DNA of 64,000 nucleotides from Gelidibacter japonicus. Lineage in GTDB: Bacteria; Bacteroidota; Bacteroidia; Flavobacteriales; Flavobacteriaceae. A model generated the notes under the pieces. That model worked only from the letters and a program-made list of their open reading frames with translations. It was not told the origin of the DNA and did no database searches. Made by a program: the position numbers and the translations under genes. Shown piece after piece: positions 46,283-54,627 of the stretch (its first letter is position 1; every line of letters starts with the position of its first letter). Where the stretch lies: contig NZ_BJKB01000008.1 in assembly GCF_010725055.1 (NCBI RefSeq), forward strand, positions 62,001 through 126,000, given 5' to 3'.

Positions 46283-47006
46283 TTACCTCGCTTTCCATTT
46301 TATAAGTTCTGTTTTTAACATGTGATGAAATTTCCTGATGAGTTTCAAGATCGACAGGAACAAACCGAATACAATCTCCAGTTCTGGCAAAACAAGGTTG
46401 TTCTGCTTTGGGATTGAAAAACGCTATGGGTGAATTCCCGATAATATTCCAACCTCCGGGACTCTCAATGGGGTAAACTCCAGTTTGTTCCCCACCAATA
46501 CCTACCGCTCCCCGCTCAATATAGGGTCTTGGACTTTTCTTTCGTGGCATGAACAAACGTTGGTCCAAACCTCCCAAGTATAAAAAACCCGGAAGAAACC
46601 CAATGAAATAGACCGTATAAATGGCTTCAGAATGTATGCGGACAATTTCTGGAATTGATAGTTTTTTTGCTTTTGATAATTCTTCTAAATCCAAACCAAA
46701 ACAGAGATCATAACAGGCAGGAATTTTCCATAATTTTTGAGCTCGTATTTCTAAATCCTGTCTTGAATCATATTTAGATTTCAATGATGCAATTTGTGCA
46801 TCTATATCGACACTATTAAATCCATAAGTAATTAAAATAGAGCAATATGCATTGGTTATTTGGATGATTGATTCACTATTCTCTTTTAATAAATAATTTT
46901 TGAACAGTAGTACGTCATTAAGGATTTCCGGTGCAATGTATTGGGGCCATTCCACCAAAATAGAAGTTTCAGAATATCGCGAATATGTCAATTTAAATTT
47001 GTTCAA
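46272..47006 (-). CDS. pxpB: 5-oxoprolinase subunit PxpB (KipI-like)
   Basis: A 244-residue KipI-type subunit (cyclophilin-like fold). Hallmark regions are SETSILVEWPQYIAP, IPACYDLCFGLDLEELSKAKKLS, VYFIGFLPGFLYLGGLDQRLFMPRKKSPRPYIERGAVGIGGEQTGVYPIESPGGWNIIGN. In B. subtilis the homologous KipI-KipA pair also affects sporulation kinase KinA; in most bacteria the role is 5-oxoprolinase. It lies 4 bp after pxpA. Confidence 0.93.
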   Translation of the reverse strand: MNKFKLTYSRYSETSILVEWPQYIAPEILNDVLLFKNYLLKENSESIIQITNAYCSILITYGFNSVDIDAQIASLKSKYDSRQDLEIRAQKLWKIPACYDLCFGLDLEELSKAKKLSIPEIVRIHSEAIYTVYFIGFLPGFLYLGGLDQRLFMPRKKSPRPYIERGAVGIGGEQTGVYPIESPGGWNIIGNSPIAFFNPKAEQPCFARTGDCIRFVPVDLETHQEISSHVKNRTYKMESEVIDG

Positions 47007-47010
47007 AATT

Positions 47011-47763
47011 CTATTTAATCTGTATCCCTTTTCTATTTAATTCTGCTGTCAGAATCTGCAAATGCTGCTCGGCCTTAGGATGATCACCATGAATACAAAT
47101 CGTATCTGCTTTGATGTCTTTCTCGGCACTATTGATAGTCTTTACTTTGTGATGTTGTAACATAAAAAGAACGTGGGCGCTTAATTCGGCCGCATCCTCA
47201 ATGAGTGCATTTGGATGTGATCTTGATACCAAGGTCAAATCGTCATTATAATTCCTATCGGCAAAAACCTCATATACAACCGTAATACCGTTCTTTTCTG
47301 CCATTTTGGACACCATCGATCCAAATGGAGCATAAAGCTTGACTGATTTATCATAATGTTTCATCAGCGAGATGACAACCTCAGCATAAGTGTTCTCGGT
47401 ATTGGCAAGATTATAGAGTGCACCATGTGGTTTGATATGATGTAGGGGTTCATTTTCAGCTTTTAGAATCGTCACCAGATCGTTTACTTGAGCTTTTAGG
47501 GATGCCAATAAATTTGCTGGAGAGATGTCCATTGGAAGTCGTCCAAAATTTGCTTTATCAGGAAAAGATGGATGTGCACCAATCTTAACCTGATGTTGTT
47601 TTGCTAATTTCACAACGGAGGTCATCGTCATCTCGTTTCCTGCATGTCCGCCACAGGCAATATTGCACGAGGATAGAAACGGCATGAGTTGGCCTTCGTT
47701 ATCAAGGCCTTCGCCGACATCGGCATTAAGATCTATAAATGTTATGAGGTTTTCTTCAGACAT
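47011..47763 (-). CDS. pxpA: 5-oxoprolinase subunit PxpA (LamB/YcsF)
   Basis: A 250-residue LamB/YcsF-family protein: ITFIDLNADVGEGLDNEGQLMPFLSSCNIACGGHAGNEMTMTSVV (~6-50), HQVKIGAHPSFPDKANFGRLPMD (~56-78), IKPHGALYN and an ADRNYN region (~165-180), as in PxpA/YcsF. It is the first gene of pxpABC on the minus strand; the divided upstream spacer (47764-48036) contains a palindrome-bearing repeat. Confidence 0.94.
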   Translation of the reverse strand: MSEENLITFIDLNADVGEGLDNEGQLMPFLSSCNIACGGHAGNEMTMTSVVKLAKQHQVKIGAHPSFPDKANFGRLPMDISPANLLASLKAQVNDLVTILKAENEPLHHIKPHGALYNLANTENTYAEVVISLMKHYDKSVKLYAPFGSMVSKMAEKNGITVVYEVFADRNYNDDLTLVSRSHPNALIEDAAELSAHVLFMLQHHKVKTINSAEKDIKADTICIHGDHPKAEQHLQILTAELNRKGIQIK

Positions 47764-48036
47764 TGATTTTTAATAGAACGCAGACCCACCCGTCCGTTCA
47801 GGCGGGTAACAATGATACTGCCAATTTACGCTGATTTTTTTTATACATTTTCCGATAGCTATCAGGATCACGAATTGTCACTAATTATTTAAATGAAATT
47901 TGGTACTTGTATTCTAAGCTATAAATTTTCTAATGATTTGTTTAAACATAAAGTTTATCTTCTTACAATTCATTGCAACATTATGCCTCTCCACCTCCGC
48001 GTCCCTGTCTGCCGACAGGCAGGTCTGCAAGAATAT
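47764..48036. repeat. Repeat-bearing spacer upstream of pxpA
   Basis: A spacer of 273 bp. It holds AATAGAACGCAGA followed by the palindrome CCCACCCGTCCGTTCAGGCGGGT (47785-47807) and, further on, CCTGTCTGCCGACAGGCAGG (48004-48023). Both belong to the palindrome families listed under findings. Confidence 0.65.
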
Positions 48037-49263
48037 TTATATCACCCCAAACACCATTAAAATACTCTTTGCTCCCAAAAACACAGCCACACCTACAATA
48101 ACGTAACCAATGACATTCTGAATTATAGTATTCTTATACTTCCCTAAAATACTTGATTTATTCATCACCCACAATAAAAATCCCGCGATAATGGGCAACA
48201 GCAATCCATTGGTAATTTGAGCAAATTTGATAATTTCAATAGACTTAAATCCGATGGACGAAAACAAAACACCCAAACCCAAAATAAACATCCAAACCGC
48301 TTTAAATTGTTTTGATTTCATACTTGTTGACCAGCCCATACATCCAGTAGCTACATACGCCGCGGCCAATGGTGCGGTAATGGCACTAGTGATTCCTGCA
48401 GCAAACAGACCAAGCGCTAAAAAGTACTTAGCAAAACGACCGAATAAGGGTTCCAAGCCTTTGGCCAAATCGGCAGCACTAGAAATGTTCTGAGTGTCAA
48501 TAGCAGCAGCCGAAATGATGATACTCATGGAAACAGTGCCGCCCAAAACGACAGCGATTATGGTGTCCTTTCTTGCATATTTTAAGTCGGATGCCTGATG
48601 CCATTTTTCTTTTACCAACGTGGCATGTAAAAACAAATTATAAGGCACTACCGTGGTTCCAATCAATCCAATAATCGTCAGTAAATTTTCCTCCGAAACT
48701 TGGGGGACAAAAAGTCCGCTGAGAATATTTGAAAGATTTGGTTGTGTGATTATTGCAGTCACTAGAAAAGACATACTCATCAAAATGACCAACGATACTA
48801 AAACTCGCTCCAGAACTTTATAATTCCCCACATAAAGCACTGAAAAGGCTATAATTCCAACGATAACACTCAATACATTCAAATTAAAACCGGAAAAAAT
48901 CACTGTAGGATTTCCGAAAATTGTTTCCATTCCCAAAACGCCGCCACTGATATTTCCAGCTTCATACGCTGCATTGCCAATAACAATTGCTGAGAGAATC
49001 AAAAGAATTGTAAGTCCTCTAAGTATCGAATTTTTAATTTCTGATCGAATAATTTCCGAAAGTCCCTTTTGTGAAATAAGGCCCAAGCGTGCGGACATTT
49101 CCTGGAGAACAACGGTTGCCATGATGGACAAGCCCATGGCCCAAAGTAAGGCAAACCCGAAATTGACACCAGCTAAAGTGCAGACGGTTACTGTTCCTGG
49201 CCCTATAAAAGCTGCGGCAACTAAAGGACCAGGACCAATATTTTTAAACCAGTTTTTAATCAC
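48037..49263 (-). CDS. Nramp-fold transporter lacking metal-binding residues (5-oxoproline transporter candidate)
   Basis: A 408-residue protein with about eleven helices and the Nramp (LeuT-fold) pattern. In canonical Nramp proteins TM1 has DPGN and TM6 has MPH. Here TM1 reads GPGPLVAAAFIGPGTVTVCTLAG (D to G, N to T at residues ~21-24) and TM6 reads TVVPYNLFLHATLV (MPH to VPY, ~203-208). The metal ligands Asp, Asn and Met are thus absent. Together with its pxpABC context and the B. subtilis ycsG parallel in the same type of cluster, this argues for an organic substrate, perhaps 5-oxoproline. It overlaps the DUF2891 gene by 8 bp. Confidence 0.8.
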   Translation of the reverse strand: MIKNWFKNIGPGPLVAAAFIGPGTVTVCTLAGVNFGFALLWAMGLSIMATVVLQEMSARLGLISQKGLSEIIRSEIKNSILRGLTILLILSAIVIGNAAYEAGNISGGVLGMETIFGNPTVIFSGFNLNVLSVIVGIIAFSVLYVGNYKVLERVLVSLVILMSMSFLVTAIITQPNLSNILSGLFVPQVSEENLLTIIGLIGTTVVPYNLFLHATLVKEKWHQASDLKYARKDTIIAVVLGGTVSMSIIISAAAIDTQNISSAADLAKGLEPLFGRFAKYFLALGLFAAGITSAITAPLAAAYVATGCMGWSTSMKSKQFKAVWMFILGLGVLFSSIGFKSIEIIKFAQITNGLLLPIIAGFLLWVMNKSSILGKYKNTIIQNVIGYVIVGVAVFLGAKSILMVFGVI

Positions 49264-50377
49264 GCGCTACAGTATTTAGCGCATAGATGGCAAAACTACC
49301 TAACCAGTGACCTCCTTCATAACTATCTCCCACAATACTTGGCAGGGAATAAAGAATGTGAGCGTTGGCAATATTTTTCAGATGTGCATATTCCGGCAAG
49401 TCTTTAGAAATCTCATATAAACTCCATGCTCTCGAAAAATTGACACCGTCGAGATGCACCAATTTCCCATCGGTTCTGTCGCTCACCTTTCCCGTTTCCA
49501 AAGCAAAGTTTTTGTCTTTTAATTGGGGAAGAAAATCGGATAACCAAGTTTTAAATTCTTCTGTAGGAAGCACACGTTTCATCAAGGCAGCTTCTTCCAA
49601 ACAAGGAGACAAGAAGTCAAAACCACTTGGCTCCCAGGTCAAAGGACAATTCGCATCTTTTAAATAAAAATCTTTTGATCGCAGAACGATTAAGGATTTT
49701 AGTGTTTCGTTCCCTACAGTATTCGCATAATCATAGGCAAATGACAATCCGAAAGCCGTATTGGGATGTTCCCCAACCCGAATGGGATAATTGAGCTTTG
49801 GTAAAAATTCGATGTATTTTTCGACCATCAAATCGGTTAAGGGCTGCAAATTAGATTCCAACTCTCTTGCCAACGGTGCATCCCAGGTATGAAGTTCTTC
49901 AGCGAGTTTCAATAGCCAAGCCCAACCATAAGTGCGTTCGTAAGTCGCGTTGTGTTTGCCAAAAAAATAATCCACTTCAATTTGAATATTGTCTTTGGAC
50001 ATGTTTTGCAACAACATCTGCTCAATATCTGCCTTTTTATCGAGCTCTGGAAACTGCTTTAACAAACTCACCAAACTCCAATGGCCATGGACTGAGGAAT
50101 GCCAGTCAAAACAACCATAAAATGCGGGGTGAAGCGTTTTAGGAGACTTTAAATCGTCGGCACTGCCTATGGTTTGATTGAGTTTGTTAGGGTATTCAAC
50201 TTGCACACAATTAATGGGTAATTCTGCTAAGCGATTGGCTTCTTCCAAATGTAGTGTTGGAACTTCAACTTGTACGATTTCTGATAGTGGCTCGGGTATG
50301 GATTGTTCTTTTTCTTTGGAATTGTTGCAGGCAAAAAGAAGTAGGATTGGAATTAAGTATCTTAATGAGTGGATCAT
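49256..50377 (-). CDS. DUF2891 lipoprotein
   Basis: A 373-residue DUF2891 protein with a lipobox-containing signal (LRYLIPILLLFACNNSKEKEQ). The domain begins FYGCFDWHSSVHGHWSLVSLLKQFPELD (~90-118) and includes RTYGWAWLLKLAEELHTW and GHWLGSFAIYALN at the end; Trp/His-rich alpha-toroid-like helices are suggested. Function unknown. It overlaps the Nramp-like gene by 8 bp and is probably the first gene of that transcript, so a role linked to the same substrate is likely. Confidence 0.85.
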   Translation of the reverse strand: MIHSLRYLIPILLLFACNNSKEKEQSIPEPLSEIVQVEVPTLHLEEANRLAELPINCVQVEYPNKLNQTIGSADDLKSPKTLHPAFYGCFDWHSSVHGHWSLVSLLKQFPELDKKADIEQMLLQNMSKDNIQIEVDYFFGKHNATYERTYGWAWLLKLAEELHTWDAPLARELESNLQPLTDLMVEKYIEFLPKLNYPIRVGEHPNTAFGLSFAYDYANTVGNETLKSLIVLRSKDFYLKDANCPLTWEPSGFDFLSPCLEEAALMKRVLPTEEFKTWLSDFLPQLKDKNFALETGKVSDRTDGKLVHLDGVNFSRAWSLYEISKDLPEYAHLKNIANAHILYSLPSIVGDSYEGGHWLGSFAIYALNTVARD

Positions 50378-50494
50378 AATGAGCGTATTGATTTTTATGT
50401 AATTAAAGTTGTCTTTTTGATCATGAGATTAACTTTGTTGAACCTAAAGGTTTCCTGCCTTCGCATGTCTGCCGGACAGGCAGGCAGGAATTAG

Positions 50495-50545
50495 TTAACC
50501 CAGCCAACCTCCCCTCTCGAGACTTCGGTATTGAATGGTTTCACT
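50495..50545 (-). pseudogene. Fragment of a comM-like 3' end
   Basis: In frame on the minus strand this reads SETIQYRSLERGGWLG and a stop, against [16 protein letters not shown] plus stop at the end of comM (51127-51177). The downstream DNA also matches (ATTCCTGC...TGCGAAGGCAGGAA...TCTCATGA), but with two insertions, one of them a palindrome. Only the last 16 codons are recognisable; upstream of them the match is lost. Confidence 0.7.
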
Positions 50546-50651
50546 GAAATAATAAATCTAAAACTTGTTAAAATGATTTTAAATTTAACTAAAACAATCT
50601 TGACTACATGAAAAATAATAGATTTATGTTAATTAAATATCATTCATCTTT

Positions 50652-50810
50652 ATAATAAAAAAAACGCCAATATCGAAATATTGACGTTTTACAATTTAAA
50701 TAATTACCTGGGATTTATACTCTGCAAATCAGACAGGGTTTTACCTTTCAACTACTTGAGTCTTTGTAATTATTTAATTTTAAAAGCGCACCAAATAGGT
50801 TGCTTTCATA
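50652..50810 (-). ncRNA. Candidate small RNA gene, 6S-like rod
   Basis: Minus-strand unit with three consistent parts. A perfect -7 box TATATTTG at 50823-50816 would start transcription near 50810. A long-range stem of 14/15 pairs (50780-50766 with 50707-50693) encloses about 58 nt that can form ACUC/GAGU and other short helices with an internal loop, a rod resembling 6S RNA. It is followed by a hairpin with a 9-bp stem and UUCG loop (50690-50661) and eight T, an excellent terminator. About 160 nt. Family membership not tested. Confidence 0.45.
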
Positions 50811-51098
50811 ATTATCAAATATAGAGCATTCCATTAAGAAACATAAAAAATGTTATCGACAACATACTGATAACCAGTATATTAAATTGATGAGCTAAAA
50901 ATAAAAACAAGAAGTTTAAATTAATTTTATGCCTTTTATTTTTAACGAAAAATAGTTGTTAACAAATTTAAATTTTGGATAAAATGAGTAAATTGTAGAA
51001 AAAAAGCGGAAGAATGAGAATAATGTTTGATTTAGATTTATTTCAATCGTATTAAAAAAATACTTTTCACTAAATAAATTTGAATTATCTCTTTTGTC

Positions 51099-51123
51099 AT
51101 GAGATTCCTGCTTTCGCAGGAAT
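51099..51123. repeat. Palindromic element at the comM stop codon
   Basis: ATGAGATTCCTGCTTTCGCAG followed by GAAT, a palindrome (ATTCCTGC...GCAGGAAT). A near-identical element stands at the dnaK 3' end (32041-32065). Confidence 0.6.
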
Positions 51124-51126
51124 GCG

Positions 51127-52665
51127 TTAGCCTAACCACCCTTCCCTGTCCAAACTTCTGTATTGAATGGCCTCACTGATGTGGGCGCCATTTAAATCTT
51201 CAACGCCCTCTAAATCGGCGATGGTTCTTGCCACTTTTAAGATCCGGTCGTAGGCTCGAGCCGAGAGATTTAAGCGTTCCATAGCCGTTTTTAACAAGTT
51301 CTTTGAGGCCTCGTCCATCATACAGTACTGACGGATTTGCTTGCTGCTCATCTGTGCATTATAATGGACGTTTTCATGTTCTTCGAACCGTTTGGTTTGA
51401 CGCTCTCTTGCCGAGGTCACACGTTTTCTGATATCTATGGACGATTCGCCTTTACGTTCATCTGACAGTTTCTCAAAAGGCACTGGGGTGACTTCTATAT
51501 GAATGTCGATACGGTCTAAAAGCGGCCCCGAAATCTTACTTAAATAGCGTTGCATTTCTGCGGGAGAAGAAGTCACCGGCGCATTCGGGTCGTTGAAATA
51601 GCCTCCAGGACTCGGATTCATGCTCGCTACCAACATAAACGACGAGGGATAGGTCACCGTAAATTTTGCGCGTGAAATGGTCACCTCCCGATCTTCCAAA
51701 GGCTGGCGCATAACTTCCAAAACATCGCGTTTGAATTCTGGCAGTTCGTCCAAAAACAAAACACCATTATGGGATAATGAAATCTCTCCGGGTTGCGGAT
51801 AACTTCCACCGCCAACTAGGGCGACGTTAGAAATTGTGTGATGGGGACTTCTAAACGGTCGCTGCGACATTAATCCCGTATTATCCTTGACACGTCCAGC
51901 TACCGAGTGGATTTTAGTGGTTTCCAATGCTTCGCGGATGGTCATGGGTGGCAAAATACTCGGCAAGCGCTTGGCCAACATGGTTTTTCCTGCCCCTGGT
52001 GGGCCGATCAAAATGATATTATGACCGCCAGCCGCCGCAATTTCCATACACCGTTTGATGGATTCCTGACCTTTTACATCTGAAAAATCAAATTCCGGGA
52101 AATCTAAACTTTTATAAAACTCTTCATCAACATTAATGATGGTGCGCTCCAATGGCACATTTTTATCAAAAAAATCGATGACCTGTTTAATGTTTTCTAC
52201 GCCATAAACTTCCAAGTCGGAAACAATAGCCGCTTCTTTCGCATTTTGCATCGGCAGGATAAAACCTTTGTAGCCTTCCTCTTGTGCTTTAATGGCTATG
52301 GGCAATGCACCTTTAATAGGCTGCAAATTGCCATCCAAAGACAATTCGCCCATAATCAAATATTCCTCCAAATTCTCAGCCTGAATCTGTCCAGTGGCGG
52401 CCAAAATTCCAATGGCCAAGGTCAAATCGTAACTGGAGCCTTCTTTGCGTAAATCGGCGGGAGACATGTTAATGATGATCTTTTTCCCAGGGATTTTATA
52501 CCCGTTATTTTGAAGGGCCGCGGCAATCCGGAAATTGCTTTCCTTTATGGCATTGTCGGGTAAACCTACAAGGTGGTAACCAACGCCGTTATCCACATTG
52601 ACCTCAACGGTTATGGTTGTTGCCTCAACGCCAAAAACGGCACTTCCGAAAACTTTTTTGAGCAT
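51127..52665 (-). CDS. comM: YifB/ComM-family Mg-chelatase-like AAA+ ATPase
   Basis: A 512-residue protein from ATG 52665 ([24 protein letters not shown]); an in-frame start 180 bp upstream would add 60 residues lacking homology. Domains: N-terminal ChlI-like domain with [10 protein letters not shown] and [14 protein letters not shown], the Walker [22 protein letters not shown] (~213-233), Walker B region [11 protein letters not shown] (~296-306), and a C-terminal ChlI-C domain with [18 protein letters not shown] and [21 protein letters not shown]. ComM promotes branch migration in natural transformation and recombination. A shortened copy of its 3' end lies downstream at 50495-50545. Confidence 0.92.
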   Translation of the reverse strand: MLKKVFGSAVFGVEATTITVEVNVDNGVGYHLVGLPDNAIKESNFRIAAALQNNGYKIPGKKIIINMSPADLRKEGSSYDLTLAIGILAATGQIQAENLEEYLIMGELSLDGNLQPIKGALPIAIKAQEEGYKGFILPMQNAKEAAIVSDLEVYGVENIKQVIDFFDKNVPLERTIINVDEEFYKSLDFPEFDFSDVKGQESIKRCMEIAAAGGHNIILIGPPGAGKTMLAKRLPSILPPMTIREALETTKIHSVAGRVKDNTGLMSQRPFRSPHHTISNVALVGGGSYPQPGEISLSHNGVLFLDELPEFKRDVLEVMRQPLEDREVTISRAKFTVTYPSSFMLVASMNPSPGGYFNDPNAPVTSSPAEMQRYLSKISGPLLDRIDIHIEVTPVPFEKLSDERKGESSIDIRKRVTSARERQTKRFEEHENVHYNAQMSSKQIRQYCMMDEASKNLLKTAMERLNLSARAYDRILKVARTIADLEGVEDLNGAHISEAIQYRSLDREGWLG

Positions 52666-53033
52666 AGCAGGATTGGTTTGGTTAAATGTATGAAGAATGC
52701 CTCTAACTTCAAAGTGGAAAGTTTGAAGTGGGGTTTCTGTTGGTGAAACCATCAATGACCGACACTTATATGCAGTAATAGCAAAACAAAGGATCCGTAA
52801 CGGCCCAGTCACCCATTTTCGTTTAATAGTACATGTCAAATACACAACTTAACCGCAAGGAAGGTAAGTAAAATCGTAAGGTGCGCAAGGTTTTAAAGCA
52901 AATAGAATACAGTAATAGGTGCTTGACTTAACCCCTCGCTCCTACTACGTTAAAAATTATAGATTGTTAGCTTTAGCTTTTTAGGATTATAATTGCTACT
53001 GATTAATTACGAAGTTCCCAATTATCCCTAAAT
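52666..53033. other. Non-coding spacer upstream of comM
   Basis: About 370 bp between the comM start and the end of the patatin operon. It includes a degenerate repeat-like run (AACCGCAAGGAAGGTAAG.. then CGTAAGGTGCGCAAGG, near 52850-52892); no gene or clear promoter box was recognised. Confidence 0.45.
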
Positions 53034-54188
53034 CTACTTATTCGGATCCAAAACCACCGAGCTATCAAAATCCAATCCCCATTGGATCCCAAAAAGCGCT
53101 ACGGTTGACCCTTCGTTCCTAAAGTTTTTTCCGAAGCCGCCGTTTATCGTAAAGGCCTCACTGATTTTATATCTGATGCTACCTATGGAGCGTTCTTCGT
53201 TATTGTTTTCTGAATCTCTGGTAATGTATTCATAGCCAAAAGACAGCTTATCCAATTCCAAAGCAATTTTAGCCCCGTAGTCGGTGGCATTTTCAATCCT
53301 TAAATCGCCAGAATCCGGATTGAGATTTAAGCCATCCCTAAGGTATCTGAATACGCCATAAACATGAACATGGCTTTGTTTTCCAATGGTTGGGGTATAA
53401 AATGCCAGATCGCCCGTGGCCCAAAATCCAAGACGGCCAAAGGCATCATCCATATCCTGACTTTTATCGCCCATAAAATGACTGTAAGCAACGGCCACAT
53501 CCAACGCAAAAAATGGTTTTCGCTGCAGGGATTGCTCAAAATTTTGAACTATGGCTTGGTAACCTTCCAAGCTGGTGATGGCGGTGTTTATCTCCGACAG
53601 ACTTAAACTTGGGTTTGCAAAGATCGCAATGACTTCAGGACTTGACATAAACTGCTCATACGATGTGTACTGTGATTTGATCTCGTCAATTTGATTTCTG
53701 GTCTTAACCGACAACAGCCGTGTTCTCGCACCAACAGAAACGTAAGATTGTGGCACTTCAAAAACGTTGAAGGTTCCATCCATCAAGGCTAAAGAAACAG
53801 ATGCCTTTTTCCAAGCATCGCCAAACACATTGTAACGCGTATAATCATTGATACTTACATTTTCCCCTTCAGGTTTATCACTTATGAGGTTATTATATTT
53901 AAAGAAGTTCATCTTTTCTCGTTTCACATACCAGTAGGGCTGAAACTCCACCGCGTAATTGTTGTTTCCCAATCCGTCCTTGCTATTTCCTGAAAACGCA
54001 CTAATGGTCTGAATGGAAAATGCCTGAATATTATCGGGTACAATAATATTGGAAGGCGCAATATCCATCAATACAAAAGCTGGAGAATTTGGAGACGCCA
54101 AGTTTTTCAGTCCCGCCGTCGGATTAGTATCCGATTGGGCAACGAGTATTGACGTTAACAAAACACCCAAATATTTTAAATATTTCAT
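53034..54188 (-). CDS. Secreted protein of unknown function, last gene of the patatin operon
   Basis: A 384-residue protein with a cleavable signal peptide (MKYLKYLGVLLTSILVAQS). The mature part has a region ASPNSPAFVLMDIAPSNIIVPDNIQAFSIQTISAFSG (~32-68), beta-rich segments (NYAVEFQPYWYVKREKMNF and FFALDVAVAYSHFMGDKSQDMDDAFGRLGFWATGDLAFYTP) and ends in a strand-like VALFGIQWGLDFDSSVVLDPNK. It looks like an outer-membrane-associated or barrel-like protein. Not a recognised family. It lies 10 bp after the 133-residue gene. Confidence 0.62.
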   Translation of the reverse strand: MKYLKYLGVLLTSILVAQSDTNPTAGLKNLASPNSPAFVLMDIAPSNIIVPDNIQAFSIQTISAFSGNSKDGLGNNNYAVEFQPYWYVKREKMNFFKYNNLISDKPEGENVSINDYTRYNVFGDAWKKASVSLALMDGTFNVFEVPQSYVSVGARTRLLSVKTRNQIDEIKSQYTSYEQFMSSPEVIAIFANPSLSLSEINTAITSLEGYQAIVQNFEQSLQRKPFFALDVAVAYSHFMGDKSQDMDDAFGRLGFWATGDLAFYTPTIGKQSHVHVYGVFRYLRDGLNLNPDSGDLRIENATDYGAKIALELDKLSFGYEYITRDSENNNEERSIGSIRYKISEAFTINGGFGKNFRNEGSTVALFGIQWGLDFDSSVVLDPNK

Positions 54189-54198
54189 AATATTCGTT

Positions 54199-54600
54199 TT
54201 AAGTTAGCTTTATGGCACCCTCTAAAACACAGGTTTTTGTAGCGTAAACTGCTTCTATTTTAAATGGTATGGTGTAAGGGCCATCATCTCCACCATTGAT
54301 ACTCGTTTCATACGTGTCTTCCACTTGTTTAATGGCCAGATTAAACGTTTTCTCATCAGGAAAATCAATAAAAAATCTCAAAAAAGTAAGGACTCTAAAA
54401 AATTTTCCATTCACAGTGTTGCCGTTGTCCAATTGCTTCCATCCTGTTTTTTGGGTAGGATCAAAAGGTGTCATATATGAATATGGCGTTTGGTCATTGA
54501 TGCGGTGATACAAAAACGCATAAGTCATTGGTATGGCCTCCGTTTCTATGGCCACTTTTAGTTTGATGGGCGCATTGTCCCCAACTTTATAGCTTTCCAT
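54199..54600 (-). CDS. Small unknown protein
   Basis: A 133-residue protein without a signal peptide or membrane segment. It is rich in beta-type alternation (APIKLKVAIETEAIPMTYAFLYHRI and FFRVLTFLRFFIDFPDEKTFNLAIKQVEDTYE) and contains a GGDDGPYTIPFKIEAVYATKTCVLEGAIKL ending. I do not recognise it. Gaps of 10 bp and 27 bp to the neighbours place it in the same operon. Confidence 0.6.
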   Translation of the reverse strand: MESYKVGDNAPIKLKVAIETEAIPMTYAFLYHRINDQTPYSYMTPFDPTQKTGWKQLDNGNTVNGKFFRVLTFLRFFIDFPDEKTFNLAIKQVEDTYETSINGGDDGPYTIPFKIEAVYATKTCVLEGAIKLT

Positions 54601-54627
54601 AAGTTCTATAGTTTATTCTTTATTATT

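Larger units (their letters stand above)
50378..51126. other. Long non-coding region between the DUF2891 gene and comM
   Basis: No protein gene is credible over 749 bp. It contains a comM 3'-end fragment (50495-50545), a nested palindrome region (50400-50492), a candidate small RNA gene (50652-50810) and a palindromic element at the comM stop codon (51099-51123). These are listed separately. Confidence 0.7.

Noticed and set aside
48037-49263. Manganese/iron Nramp annotation
   Set aside because: TM1 and TM6 metal-binding residues are not present, so a plain metal-transporter call would mislead.
49867-50142. Plus-strand ORFs inside the DUF2891 gene
   Set aside because: Antisense shadows of a well-conserved gene in another frame.
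52666-52845. Longer comM start
   Set aside because: The extra 60 residues show no family similarity; ComM homologues start with MLKK-type ends.
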